64,000 nucleotides of DNA from contig WFMF01000085.1 of NCBI GenBank assembly GCA_011033025.1, positions 248,001 to 312,000 on the forward strand, in the 5' to 3' direction. This document shows, one piece after another, positions 35,863 through 47,689 of the stretch. Under the pieces are notes generated by a model. It saw only the letters and a list, made by a program, of their open reading frames with translations, did not search any database and was not told the DNA's origin. The translations under genes and the position numbers were made by a program. This DNA comes from Beroe forskalii (lineage: Eukaryota; Ctenophora; Nuda; Beroida; Beroidae). Every line of letters begins with the position of its first letter. The stretch's first letter is position 1.

Positions 35863-38187
35863 TTGAATTGAATTGAATAAAATGTTTACAGCACAATTAC
35901 AATGTATATATTTTTCTCGAGTTTATATAAATGAAGCTTCTAAGTTGTGCTGAGGGAAAACACTCAGCCAATCATTAAGACTGTTAACGAGGTTGCCCAC
36001 TACAGAAATATCAATACTATATTAACTCATATTCCTGAAATTAAATTAAATTAATGTACTCTCGGAACAGCACATACTGAAAATAATAAAATAAATTTTA
36101 TTAATTAAAATAAAGGCTATTTAACTTATTTACAGAAACAAAGCTGCAATTTAATGACTTACCAAGGTCAGGCTGCATTTTAGAGACATTCCCAGGTCTA
36201 AATACAATAATTTAATTATAAAAAGTAAAGCATTATATAGTAAAGCATTAAAAACGTCCCTCAGCACGGTCCAAATAAACTTTAAAAAAATAAATTGCTG
36301 TTTGGGAAAACTAACAGTACTAAATAGAGTTTGTTTCAATAAAATTATTCATAGGTATATAGTGAGATATAAAATTTGGTTCACAATTGCAACATTCAGG
36401 GAGCCTTAGAACCTATGTCCATTAATAATAGTGTTGTATAAATAAGTATTATAGAGGTTTCACTTCTGTAAGTTGTTGCTAATGACTTATATTAAGCTTT
36501 AGCTTTATAGATATGATCAAATGCATTATTTACAACATAGCTTGGGTCATTTGTTACTGAATCCAGAAGTATAGTTTTGTAATTTTTACCAAATATTTTA
36601 GGATCAGTTGCAGTTCTTAAACTTTGTGGTGTATTGTTCCATGCTTTAGCACCTAAGTAATAGAAGTTTTTTAGATTTTTAGATTTAGGGGTGTATAGAT
36701 TACAATTTGCTCCATCCCTGCTTCCTCCAGAGATGTAACTAAATTTATTGATAAAGTTAGATGGGCTGTGCCCATTTAATATTTTAAACATATAAGAGGA
36801 TAAGTGGACCTGACGTCTCAGGTGAAGAGGTAGCCATTTCATGTCTCTATATACATTTATACTACTTTCAGTTTTTTTGACACCTAGAGCTATTTTTGCA
36901 ACTTTTTGTACAAGATATCTAATTGTGAAGTTTAGTTTTAGAAGCTCGGACCATATATGGTATCAAGATAATCAAAATGGGGCAAGATCAAAGAGTTGGC
37001 AAACATTTTCCATATTTTATGGGCAGCAAACTACTTCCCCCTACATAGCACCTATTCTTTTCTGGATCTTTTCTTTATATAGTCAATAATATGAGTATCA
37101 AATTTAAATGGCTATCTACTATTAGTCCTAAGTATTTAAAAACTCTTACATTCTTTGATAGCTAGATTTTCACTCAGTTTTATCTTTACAGAAAAGTTGG
37201 GCTTTATCAAATACCAGGATTTTTGTTTTGTCTATGTTTAGTGATAACTTATTTACACTCAACCACTTTATAATAGTTAACATTTCTATTCTTATGCTTA
37301 ATAAGTAAGTATTACGACATATATTATCAAATAGAAGAGCTCCATCATCTGCAAATAGGTATGGATGAGATAAGTTGCATGCATTCACAAGATCATTTAT
37401 GTAGATACTAAATAAAAGTGACCTAGTAAGCTGCCCTGTGGGACCCTTCGAACTTTATACTAAGAAATTTGCTTTCTTTACCTAAAAATTTAGTAGCCTG
37501 TTTTCTGTTTGTCAGATAATTCTTAATCCACAGGATGACAGTTCCATCTACTCCATAGAATTTCAGTTTATCAATCAGTATTTGGTGATCAACTGTATCA
37601 AAAGCCTTCTTGATATCTAGGAAAATTAAAGCTGAGTGTTGCCTTTTGACTTGTTATCAAATATCCTATCAAACATATCAAGAGTTAGATAAGTTGTAGA
37701 ATAGTTTTTCCGAAATCCATATTGGTGATTACTTAAAAGCTTATTACTCAAAATATTCAGTAAGCTGTCCATTAGCACAGAATTCTATACATTTTGATAT
37801 TATTGGTAGAATAGAAATTGGCCTGTAGTCGTTAGGGTCATTGCTATCTCCACTTTTGAAGATTGGTGACACAACTGCTTGCTTACAAGATTCTGGAAAG
37901 TGGCCAGTTGATAGGCTGAGATTAACTATGTGTGTTATACTATGAATTATGAACGGCAAATGGATTTAATAACTCTTAATGGTAACTGATCAGTTATAGC
38001 TTTGTTTGAAGACAGAGACAAAATATATGTTTTTAATTGAGTCACTAGAAGCTTCAGTAAAATTTTCTAAAGTGGAATTAGTAGTATTAGTGAGGAAGTC
38101 TCTATAACTAATATCTTTATAAACAGGCACTTTAGCATTTAAATTTGGCCCCACTTCACAAAAGTGTTTGTTCATTATTTCAGGTTT
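35863..38187 (-). mobile_element. CR1-type LINE, copy 2 (3' part)
   Basis: Tail (TTGAA)n at 35863-35879, then 3'UTR, then ORF2 from the C terminus back to the region before the RT (EIMNKHFCEVGPN at about 38180). Almost identical to 43715-46033 read in the opposite direction. The RT frame is broken by several 1-2 base indels (for example near 37020, 37310, 37440, 37640). It joins the PLE fragment at about 38187. Confidence 0.92.
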
Positions 38188-38251
38188 AAAATGCAATGGG
38201 GAGAGCAGTGGACCTTTTGAGATATATAATATTTTTTTGAAAGTTCGGGAA

Positions 38252-39762
38252 AAACGGATTGGTTTTGTTCCTACTACTACTTCTAATAAGCTCCAAACCA
38301 AAGTTGACACAAATTTGGCTATGGCCAAACTATGTAGACAGACAAAGTACAATTTAAAGAATCTAGATCTAGAGATATCCACTTCCCTTGAACCCTTAGA
38401 TGAAGATGACACAGATGAAACTAATGAATTAGAACTACCTAGTAGCCAAGATTACCATACATTTGTACCCCATCAAGTGCTTTAGACCCACTGGTTGACA
38501 GTCTGTGTGAAGATATTTTGAACTGTATTGAACATTTAGACTTTTCTCCTCCCAAATCCAACCTCAGCAGAGTAGAAAGGGCTGGCCTACTATGGCTCAA
38601 AGATACAGTGAAAAAAGGTGATACTCAGTTTGTCAAGGCCGACAAAGGTGGAGCCATATGTATTATCAAAAGATCATGTATGAGAAAGCTGGAAGTAGAA
38701 AAACTCAGTGATTCCAATCAGTTTGAATGCCTTGGAACTAAAGACCCTGTACCAGATGTAACAAGTAATTTGCTTGAACTTTGGCACCATGGCGAGACTT
38801 TGAATTTCATCACTCGTGATATCTGCTATAGTGTGGTAGGACTCTGTAATAGTGGCAGGCCTAATTACTTTAAGTGCCTTCAAGCCAGGTATCCCATATT
38901 TATTATGGGCTACTAAAAATACAAAAAAGTGGATCTGCAATCTTTCACAAGATTGTCCTATTCCTTTGAGGTTGAACCAACGATTTGAGCCAAGGGGCCA
39001 ACATCACGGTCAGATAAGTATCTCAACTTTAAGTATTTACAGCCTCTTCAGGATGACTTTTGTAAAAGATCTAGTAAGGGATACCACTGAGGCTTTAAAG
39101 TGGCTGGAGCATGTAGATAATCAGTTGATTCCTAACCTCAAGAGCTTCTCTTGGGATTTTGTGTCATTATATGACAACCTTACTCCAGATCTGGTCAAAG
39201 AAGCCTTATTGTTTGCTATTTCAGAATTGCGTTGTGATTGGTCAGATGATTTCATTACTTGGATCATGAGCTTGGTTGATCTTAGCCTTTCTTCGTGTTT
39301 TGGTAAACATGGAGATCTGTGGTATAGGAACAAAGCAGGAATAGCAACAGGAGGCTCTCTATCTGTGTCACTGGCCAACATTGCTGTTTTTTATGTTTTT
39401 GAAAAATTAGTTATCTATGATTCTGATGATCTACCTCCAGACCTTGTAGGTCTGAAAAGGTTTGTTGATGACCTGGCTGGCTTATGGAAAGGGTGCAAGG
39501 AAGATTTCATCTCTTGGGCTGATGTTGTGAACATGAAATTGAAAGTCTTTGGATTGTCAATCAAAGATAATGATGTTGACCAATGGGATTTTAGCAATGT
39601 GGGGGAGTTCACAACATTCTTAGACATAAAGTTTTCTTTCTCCACAGATGGTCATGTATCTTCAGATATCAATATTAAGCTTTCAGATGCTAAACTTTAC
39701 CTTAATTATTCAAGTTATCATCCCAGACAAATTTTCCCATCAATAATCTATTCGCAAGGACT
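38252..39762 (+). mobile_element. Penelope-like element, copy 2 (RT fragment)
   Basis: Corresponds to the RT part of copy 1 (20700-19190) with few substitutions but several indels: frames at 38168-38485, 38518-38916 and 38852-39817. It includes GIATGGSLSVSLANIAVFY and RFVDDLAGLW. It is cut off at 39762, where an L2-like LINE tail begins, so the GIY-YIG part is lost. The 65 bases before 38252 match neither neighbour. Confidence 0.9.
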
Positions 39763-40433
39763 TAATAATAATAATAATTTAAACTTATTAATTATAGTGG
39801 CACATCAACTTAATTAATTGCACAGCTGTGCCACGAAAACATTAGAAACAAAAACTTCTATGACAGTGCACCCAAACACAAAGTAAACAGATGAAATAAG
39901 TTAATCAGAATAAATAAAAGAAGCCTAAGCTGAGCTTATGCTTAAATTCAACTTTAAAATAAATAAGCACTGTCTGATGGTCAAAGCAATATATACAGAA
40001 AATTAAAGCATGTAAGTTATGTAATATTAAAAGCTTGTTTAAATAAATACGTTTTCAGAGCAGATTTAAAAATGTCAATTGATGAACAACTTTTTAATTC
40101 TAAGGGAAGGCTATTCCACAATTTTGGCCCTGATTTCTCAAAAGCACGCTCACCAAAATGAGTCAGAACTCTAGGCTCATGTAAAAAGATAGAGTGATTG
40201 AAATCTGCATATTTAAACATTGATTTTAAATAGTCAGGTCCATATCCATTTAAACATTTGTATACAATCAATAGAATCTTGAATTCAATACGATATTTGA
40301 TAGGAAGCCAGTGAAGGTCTTTCAGAGTATCACCCAGATGATCGTGCTTATAAAGTCCCACAATAGCCTTTGCAGCTGCATTTTGAATCAATTGCAGTTG
40401 GTTAACTAAGTGGTCACTAATGGAAAAATACAT
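39763..40433 (-). mobile_element. L2/CR1-like LINE 3' fragment
   Basis: Minus-strand frame 40433-40017 encodes the very C-terminal part of an LINE RT protein: LVNQLQLIQNAAAKAIVG, LHWLPIKYRIEFKILLIVYK, KLWNSLPLELKS. 3'UTR follows to an (ATT)n tail at 39763-39778. All RT catalytic motifs are missing (5' truncation). Confidence 0.85.
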
Positions 40434-40738
40434 TTAAACTTTACAACACTACTTTATACAATCAAATTTGAGGACCCCTAGTTCCATATCTAGGGTTGCT
40501 TTGCTCTCACACCGGGCTTGAAACCCAGGCTAGTGTATACTGGCTGAGAGTACTTGCATCCTCAAGTGTTTCAGATTGAGTTCCTGCCAATGAAATGTAA
40601 AGTGAAGAACATGAGCCTTTAATCTGAATGTGAGTTGACAAAGTAGAGAAGTAAAGCCTATCAGACACCAATCTCCTTCACCACTCCAAATCCTGGTAAA
40701 GTTTTCTGTTATTTAAAGAACTTTGTATCACAGCTGTA

Positions 40739-42340
40739 ATGGACACATCTACTCCTTGTCCCAACTGTGAATCTCTCCGTGATCAATGTATTGCACTTAA
40801 ATCAGAAGTTCAAACACTAACTGTTAAGTTGGATACTTTACTTGAACACTTTCACAAAGAAAAAGTAGAAATGAGTACACAAACAGATTTTACATTAACT
40901 GATCATGATCATAGTGAAATGAAGCCTTCACAATGTACACAAACTGACAACACTGTAGAAGAGGTTGATTCATCTGATTTACTTTTTGACATTTATTGTA
41001 ATGCTAATGATACCCTTCCAAACTCATCATCAACACAGGTTGATCTCAGTCCACTCAAAGATAGCATGAATCCATTTATGCCCTTTCTTGCACTACCTGG
41101 TCAACCTTTTGCACATATCTCACTGACTGCTCTAGATCAGGAAACCAGCTATATGAAGTTGCACAGCAATAGGTCAACATGCTTATATAGCCCATATCCC
41201 TATAAGTATAGTGGCAAGATTCATCCAGCTAGTCCCCTCCCTGAAGCTGGTAGTCAAATCAGCATCATATTGGATCAGCTCTGTAAAAACTACCCAAGCC
41301 TAGAGTTCAATAGTGTACTGGTAACTAAGTATGAGAATGGGAATGATAGTTTAGGTTACCACTCTGACAACGAACCAGAGATAATAGATGGATCATTCAT
41401 AACCACTATCACACTAGGTCAATCCAGAAATGTTCTATTCAGGAAAATAGGTGACTCAGAATTTAGTACTATCTTGACCCCAAATCATGGTGAACTGTTT
41501 GTGATGAGTAAGGCATCCCAATCCTTATTTGAGCATAGTATCCCCATGGACACAACCAGTGAACCACGGATAAGTATAACCTGCAGACTGTTAATGCCCC
41601 CTGTAAGTCAAATACCTTCAGGTTACAATGAGCATTCTGGTCACGCAAGTACTACCCCTCTTAATCAGTTAGAGCCATCCACAGCAAGCAATCCTCCAAC
41701 ACCTTCCACTAATCAAAGTCAAGAGGATGTGCTATATATCAGTTCAAGCATGTTTAGAGGTATTAATGAGGCCAAAATGTCCTCAAGGTATCAGACAGCC
41801 CATGTTCTGTTCTATCCTGGTGCTAGTGCAAAGGACATCTTAAACAGAATCAGACACGATGAAAAATTCCTCCAGATCTCCTCAAGAAGTGTCACAAAAA
41901 TTTTCTTACTCTGTGGGACTAACAATGTGGACAAAGTTCTCAATATTCATAAAAGTGATCAAAATAATCAAGTTTATAACTTTTCAGTATCACATGACAT
42001 CCTTAATGAAACAAAACAGGATATTGTCAGCCTTTTAGACTTTTTACACAGTTGGTCATCTGGTGCTATGATTAACATCCTGAATGTCCTTCCTAGGACA
42101 AGTTTGTGTCGTAACCAAGTTATCAATGAACTCAATAAGCATATCTATAGTCTAGATCAGGGACGTGCCCATGTGACCATGTTGCGGTCAGAATATCATC
42201 GCAGCCTATATAGTACCAAAACTGGTTTTAGGAAAAATGATTTCTTTAGTAGTAATGGAAATGACAATGTCCACCTTAATAGATTGGGGGTAATTAGACT
42301 TGGAAAATTCATGAAGTACATAGCTCATCAGGGTAGATAG
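40739..42340 (+). CDS. LINE ORF1: coiled coil + AlkB-like 2OG-Fe(II) dioxygenase + SGNH esterase (533 aa)
   Basis: Residues 1-75 start with CPNC and a heptad-like stretch (probable coiled coil), then an acidic linker. Residues about 115-290 are an AlkB-type dioxygenase: NSVLVTKYENGNDSLGYHSDN supplies the HxD iron ligands (H208, D210), LFEHS the second His (H266), and RISITCR the R-x5-R (R277, R283) that binds 2-oxoglutarate. The form resembles the AlkB domains of plant RNA-virus replicases. Residues about 325-520 are an SGNH hydrolase: ISSSMF (nucleophile Ser near 336), FYPGAS, CGTNN (Gly 393, Asn 395) and DNVHLN (D509, H512). Esterase ORF1s are known in CR1/L2 elements; the AlkB part is the unusual one. 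The frame is fully open. It precedes ORF2 by 181 nt. Confidence 0.88.
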   Translation: MDTSTPCPNCESLRDQCIALKSEVQTLTVKLDTLLEHFHKEKVEMSTQTDFTLTDHDHSEMKPSQCTQTDNTVEEVDSSDLLFDIYCNANDTLPNSSSTQVDLSPLKDSMNPFMPFLALPGQPFAHISLTALDQETSYMKLHSNRSTCLYSPYPYKYSGKIHPASPLPEAGSQISIILDQLCKNYPSLEFNSVLVTKYENGNDSLGYHSDNEPEIIDGSFITTITLGQSRNVLFRKIGDSEFSTILTPNHGELFVMSKASQSLFEHSIPMDTTSEPRISITCRLLMPPVSQIPSGYNEHSGHASTTPLNQLEPSTASNPPTPSTNQSQEDVLYISSSMFRGINEAKMSSRYQTAHVLFYPGASAKDILNRIRHDEKFLQISSRSVTKIFLLCGTNNVDKVLNIHKSDQNNQVYNFSVSHDILNETKQDIVSLLDFLHSWSSGAMINILNVLPRTSLCRNQVINELNKHIYSLDQGRAHVTMLRSEYHRSLYSTKTGFRKNDFFSSNGNDNVHLNRLGVIRLGKFMKYIAHQGR

Positions 42341-42521
42341 CTTTTACCAATAATCTGTATGTGATCTGATTGCTTTAAACTTCTACTCTTTAGTTTGATC
42401 AACTCTCATTCAATTCAGTTTAATTGATAGTAGCTCTTTGACTTGATTGAAAGGACCTACTTATAATTGAATAAATTTTCAGTATAACTCAATATTGAAA
42501 TAAATTTAAAATCAAATTCAG

Positions 42522-45399
42522 ATGTCAAATATTCACAATTTGACTGTAGGCCATTGCAACATTCAGGGTGGCTTAACTGGCATCTCTAAAACTCTCCAAA
42601 TTTCTGAAATGATCAAAAAATATGAAATGGACATTTTATCCTTGAATGAAACCAATCTTAATGATAGTATTGCAACAAATACACTTAACATCCCTGCTAA
42701 CTACACTTTCTTACGTAATGATAGAGGTACTGGTTCCAGAGGTGGTTGTGGACTTATAATCAGTAACAAAGTAGCAGGTTAAAAGTAGTAACTATTACAT
42801 TTGTGGCTTCTATCGTTCAAGTGGCTATTGTAAATTAGATGACTTCATAGATTATTTCACAGAATGCATGATTAAGCTTAGAGGTAAAAAAGTTATCTGG
42901 ATTGGTGACATTAATGTCGACCAGAACAAAATAAATGATTTAGACTATAGGAAACTTGACTCTGCACTTAAGTCTTTTAATATGGTTCAAACAATCCAAA
43001 ACTATACTAGAGTAGCTAAAAGGGGCAATAAGTTTACTTATAGTACCATTGATGTCATAATAACAAACTGCTATTCAGATTTCGAATCCTCATCAGTTCT
43101 CCCAGAACAGGTAGGTGATCATTTCAGCCTAAAGTGTGTACTACAATTTAAAGTAGAACTACCCCCTAAATTTGAGAAAATATCGTTTCATAATTATAGT
43201 AGTAGCAACATAAAAGCCTTCCAAACATATCTAGCTAATGTTAATTTAGAGCCACTTTTCGAATGCAACGAAGTTGACACTGCTGTCTCAATGTTAGAAA
43301 CTCACCTTAATAAGTACCACGACCACTTCTTCCCCCTAAAAACTATTAAAAAGCATGAAAGCTTTATCTATAAACCATCTCAGGAAAGTTTAGTAGCCAT
43401 CAGGGCCAAGAAGAAACTTCACAGAAAATTTAAAGTAAGTCTGAAAAAAGTTACTGAATCTAACTGTGGAAATTGCAATGTTTGCAATAAATGCATCAAT
43501 GCACACTTGGCATGGGATGAGTACAGAAAACAGCGTAATCTTTCTAACAAAGTAACCAAAAACAACAAACGTGAAAATCTTCTTAATGATCTTAAATCAA
43601 AAAGTGCCAAAAATGATCTTAAGGGTATATGGAAATCTTTGAAAATTGCCACAAATACACCAGCAAAAACTAACACTCAGCCAAAAGTAGATGAAAATAA
43701 TATAACAGCTGAAATAATGAACAAACACTTTTGTGAAGTGGGGCCAAATTTAAATGCTAAAGTGCCTGTTTATAAAGATATTAGTTATAGAGACTTCCTC
43801 ACTAATACTACTAATTCCACTTTAGAAAATTTTACTGAAGCTTCTAGTGACTCAATTAAAACATATATTTTGTCTCTGTCTTCAAACAAAGCTATAACTG
43901 ATCAGTTACCATTAAGAGTTATTAAATCCATTTTGCCGTTCATAATTCATAGTATAACACACATAGTTAATCTCAGCCTATCAACTGGCCACTTTCCAGA
44001 ATCTTGTAAGCAAGCAGTTGTGTCACCAATCTTCAAAAGTGGAGATAGCAATGACCCTAACGACTACAGGCCAATTTCTATTCTACCAATAATATCAAAA
44101 TGTATAGAATTCTGTGCTAATGGACAGCTTACTGAATATTTTGAGAGTAATAAGCTTTTAAGTAATCACCAATATGGATTTCGGAAAAACTATTCTACAA
44201 CTTATCTAACTCTTGATATGTTTGATAGGATATTTGATAACAAGTCAAAAGGCAACACTCCAGCTTTAATTTTCCTAGATATCAAGAAGGCTTTTGATAC
44301 AGTTGATCACCAAATACTGATTGATAAACTGAAATTCTATGGAGTAGATGGAACTGTCATCCTGTGGATTAAGAATTATCTGACAAACAGAAAACAGGCT
44401 ACTAAATTTTTAGGTAAAGAAAGCAAATTTCTTAGTATAAAGTTCGGGGTCCCACAGGGCAGCTTACTAGGTCCACTTTTATTTAGTATCTACATAAATG
44501 ATCTTGTGAATGCATGCAACTTATCTCATCCATACCTATTTGCAGATGATGGAGCTCTTCTATTTGATAATATATGTCGTAATACTTACTTAAGCATAAG
44601 AATAGAAATGTTAACTATTATAAAGTGGTTGAGTGTAAATAAGTTATCACTAAACATAGACAAAACAAAAATCCTGGTATTTGATAAAGCCAACTTTTCT
44701 GTAAAGATAAAACTGAGTGAAAATCTAGCTATCAAAGAATGTAAGAGTTTTAAATACTTAGGACTAATAGTAGATAGCCATTTAAAATTTGATACTCATA
44801 TTGACTATATAAAGAAAAAGATCCAGAAAAGAATAGGTGCTATGTATAGGGGAAGTAGTTTGCTGCCCATAAAATATAGGAAAATGTTTGCCAACTCTTT
44901 GATCTTGCCCCATTTTGATTATCTTGATACCATATATGGTCGAGCTTCTAAAACTAAACTTCACGAATTAGATATCTTGTACAAAAAAGTTGCAAAAATA
45001 GCTCTAGGTGTCAAAAAAACTGAAAGTAGTATAAATGTATATAGAGACATGAAATGGCTACCTCTTCACCTGAGACGTCAGGTCCACTTATCCTCTTATA
45101 TGTTTAAAATATTAAATGGGCACAGCCCATCTAACTTTATCAATAAATTTAGTTACATCTCTGGAGGAAGCAGGGATGGGGCAAATTGTAATCTATACAC
45201 CCCTAAATCTAAAAATCTAAAAAACTTCTATTACTTAGGTGCTAAAGCATGGAACAATACACCACAAAGTTTAAGAACTGCAACTGATCCTAAAATATTT
45301 GGTAAAAATTACAAAACTATACTTCTGGATTCAGTAACAAATGACCCAAGCTATGTTGTAAATAATGCATTTGATCATATCTATAAAGCTAAAGCTTAA
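42522..45399 (+). pseudogene. LINE ORF2: APE endonuclease + reverse transcriptase, one internal lesion
   Basis: 42522-42782 is the start of an APE endonuclease (HCNIQGG, LSLNETN, GCGLIIS) and ends in a stop. The second frame resumes at about 42790 with YYICGFYRSSG and continues to 45399: WIGDINVDQN, YSTIDVIITN, VGDHFSLKC. The gap between the two is far shorter than the family needs, so some 30-40 residues were deleted with a frame change. The RT is intact: NDYRPISILPIISKCIEF, FLDIKKAFDTVDHQ, GVPQGSLLGPLL, catalytic FADD (44539-44550). It ends in the CR1-type WLPLHLRRQVHL and AWNNTPQSL segments. A Cys-rich CGNCNVCNKC lies between endonuclease and RT. Not active unless the lesion is a sequencing error. 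Confidence 0.9.
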
Positions 45400-46033
45400 T
45401 ATAAGTCATTAGCAACAACTTACAGAAGTGACACCTCTATAATACTCTTCTTATTTATACAACACTATTATTAATGGACATAGGTTCTAAGGCTCCCTGA
45501 ATGTTGCAATCGTGAATCAAATTTTACTATATTTCACTATATACCTATGAATAATTTTATTGAAACAAACTCTATTTAGCACTGTTTGTTTTCCTAAACA
45601 GCATTTTATTTTTTTAAAGTTTATTTGGACCGTGCTGAGGGACGTTTTTAATGCTTTATTATATAATGCTTTACTTTTTATAATTAAATTATTGTATTTA
45701 GACCTGGGAACGTCTCTAAAATGCAGCCTGACCTTGGTAAGTCATTAAATTGCAGCTTTATTTCTGTAAATAAGTTAAATAGCCTTTATTTTAATTTAAG
45801 TTAAATAAAATTTATTTTATTATTTTCAGTATGTGCTGTTCCGAGAGTACATTAATTTAATTTAATTTCAGGAATATGAGTTAATATAGTATTGATATTT
45901 CTGTAGTGGGCAACCTCGTTAACAGTCTTAATGATTGGCTGAGTGTTTTCCCTCAGCACAACTTAGAAGCTTCATTTATATAAACTCGAGAAAATATATA
46001 CATTGTAATTGTGCTGTAAACATTTTATTCAAT

Positions 46034-46176
46034 TACAGAGTTGGAGAAAACTTTCCCCTAACCAGGGGTTTTTGGAGCAAGGCACTGCGCGCGTGTAAAA
46101 CTAGGGATCTGGTTAGAGCAAGATAAAACTCTTGCAGATTGATGTCTTGAGTAAGATTTCTTTTTAATTCAAAAAT
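46034..46176 (+). mobile_element. SINE-like 3' fragment interrupted by a family B MITE
   Basis: AGAGTTGGAGAAAA (to 46052) and CTTGCAGATTGATGTCTTGA (from 46131) are adjacent in the intact copy at 35275-35315. The 70 bp between them are the MITE at 46053-46122. Confidence 0.75.
46053..46122. mobile_element. Foldback MITE family B, copy 1
   Basis: Ends TTCCCCTAACCAGG and CTGGTTAGAGCAAG. Flanked by AGAAAACT (46045-46052) and ATAAAACT (46123-46130), an 8-bp duplication with one change; the uninterrupted SINE copy shows the empty site. Confidence 0.78.
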
Positions 46177-46341
46177 GTTAACATGTGCAATATAAGTTGT
46201 ACATTGGGCTCACAATTAGAAGTGTGATTAATTAATAGATTATATTTCCCATCCCTAGTGCACAACACTCGGATTGACAAATATACCATACATATTACAT
46301 AAAATTTATGTATTGACATTGCTGCGAAACATGAGTACACG

Positions 46342-46412
46342 TTCCCCTAACCAGGCTTGCCGCGCCGCGCACTCCGTGCGCGAAACCAGGGCGCTGGTTA
46401 GGGCAGGGCAAG
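46342..46412. mobile_element. Foldback MITE family B, copy 2
   Basis: 71 bp, TTCCCCTAACCAGG to CTGGTTAGGGCAGGGCAAG, with a CGCGCACTCCGTGCGCG hairpin inside. AGTACACG is repeated exactly at 46334-46341 and 46413-46420. Confidence 0.85.
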
Positions 46413-46437
46413 AGTACACGTATATAGCTTTGTTTGG

Positions 46438-46531
46438 CTTCCTAAGCTCGCATAATTGTGTGTGTGCGCGGTGCTTCCCTTCTGGGGAAGCGCACAGCGC
46501 AACGCAAACAGGGATATACGTGTTTAGCAAG
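46438..46531. mobile_element. Foldback MITE family C, inverted copy
   Basis: From CTTCCTAAGCTCGCATAA to GGGATATACGTGTTTAGCAA, with inner GCTTCCC...GGGGAAGC stem. No flanking duplication seen. Confidence 0.75.
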
Positions 46532-46804
46532 TACGATGCATGATGGTTAAGCAACTGTTTGGCTCGCCCGACTTGCTTAACTTCCTCCAGCTCCGCAGTA
46601 CGCACAGTAGGGCCAGGGAAGCGTGCGCGCGGCGCGTACACACACACACCTATGCCGTGACCCTTAGCTAAAACTTAAATAGTTTAAAGAACGAAATTTT
46701 AATAAATACTATAACCCTTTTACTGTAGAAAATTTGATCCATTTTCATAATTGCTAAATTTTCGATTGTTGGTCCTATGAATATGATGTCCTGCAATCAG
46801 GAGC

Positions 46805-46888
46805 TGCCCTAACCAGGGCCCTGGTTACGCGCACGGAGTGCGCGGCGCGGCAGGCGCTAAACGTTTCGCGACGCCCCTGGTTAGGGGA
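46805..46888. mobile_element. Foldback MITE family B, copy 3
   Basis: Starts TGCCCTAACCAGGGCCCTGG, where AACCAGGGCCCTGGTT is a perfect 16-bp palindrome, and ends CCCCTGGTTAGGGGAA. A truncated left half recurs at 47375-47410. Confidence 0.75.
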
Positions 46889-47089
46889 AAACCACACTAA
46901 TAAAGTGCTTCGATCTTAAAGTGCGCGCAAATTACGTGATGCCGTTCTTAAGTGTACTAAGGTATGACCTACTGACGCCACTACGCCAGCCGTTAAAATC
47001 GGCCAAAAATTGATTACGAAATAAGTGAATGATCCCTTGCACACATGTCTGCAGATTGCTCAATTGCTTAATTTATTAATTTTTTTCCC

Positions 47090-47245
47090 TCCCCATTGTC
47101 TTTTTGTAAAACAAAAAGGCAAATAGGAGGGTTTGCAGAGATTGTGGTTTGGGAAGGTGAGAAATAGGATATGTCTATATGAGGTCCAGGTTTACAGTAC
47201 AACTGTAATTTCTGGAAAGTGCTCGGATTACTCCTTAATAATATG
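47090..47245. repeat. Dispersed repeat, inverted copy of 9070-9310
   Basis: Shares ATCGTGGTTTGGGAAGGTGAG-like and AGGTCCAGGTTTACAGT blocks with the reverse complement of the copy in SELENOO intron 3. Bases 47246-47680 contain the family B half element and nothing else I can name. Confidence 0.55.
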
Positions 47246-47689
47246 TGTCACGAAAATGTCCCCTCTCCTTCCAGCATCCATCCGTTCTTCTGGTGTCCGT
47301 CCTTCTGGTGCACAGCAGTGGAGCAATATTTATACTCCTACTGCAAACGACTGTGTTGTATCATGATGCAAAGGTTGCCCTAACCAGGGCCCTGGTTACG
47401 CGCACGGAGTTACATCAAGCACCGTGGGGGAGGGAAATTAAGTGCCTGCATACGGGAACTATGGTGAAACAAGAATTGTGCTGGCAGGCGCAATTCTTGT
47501 TTCAATTGACAGAGGGCTCAATAAACAAAATTGTGTGCCTTTGATAGGATGCATTTAGAAAGGGGACATTGAAAAGGAATCCTGCATGTCTTTTTCCAGC
47601 CCTCCAGTAATGGGTTTATCCTCACATATATCCACTCGCGTGCGCTTTTTGAAGACATTTTAGGTAGCGGGCTAGGGAACTCTGTTATG

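Larger units (their letters stand above)
40441..46033 (+). mobile_element. CR1-type LINE, copy 1 (nearly full length) with AlkB-SGNH ORF1
   Basis: The longest copy: a 5' part of about 300 bp, ORF1 40739-42340, ORF2 42522-45399 (broken once in the endonuclease), 3'UTR of about 630 bp ending in TTTTATTCAATT. The 3' end matches copies 2 and 3, which retain a longer (TTCAA)n tail. Followed directly by a SINE-like 3' fragment. The 5' boundary is estimated from the end of the neighbouring L2-like fragment. Confidence 0.9.
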
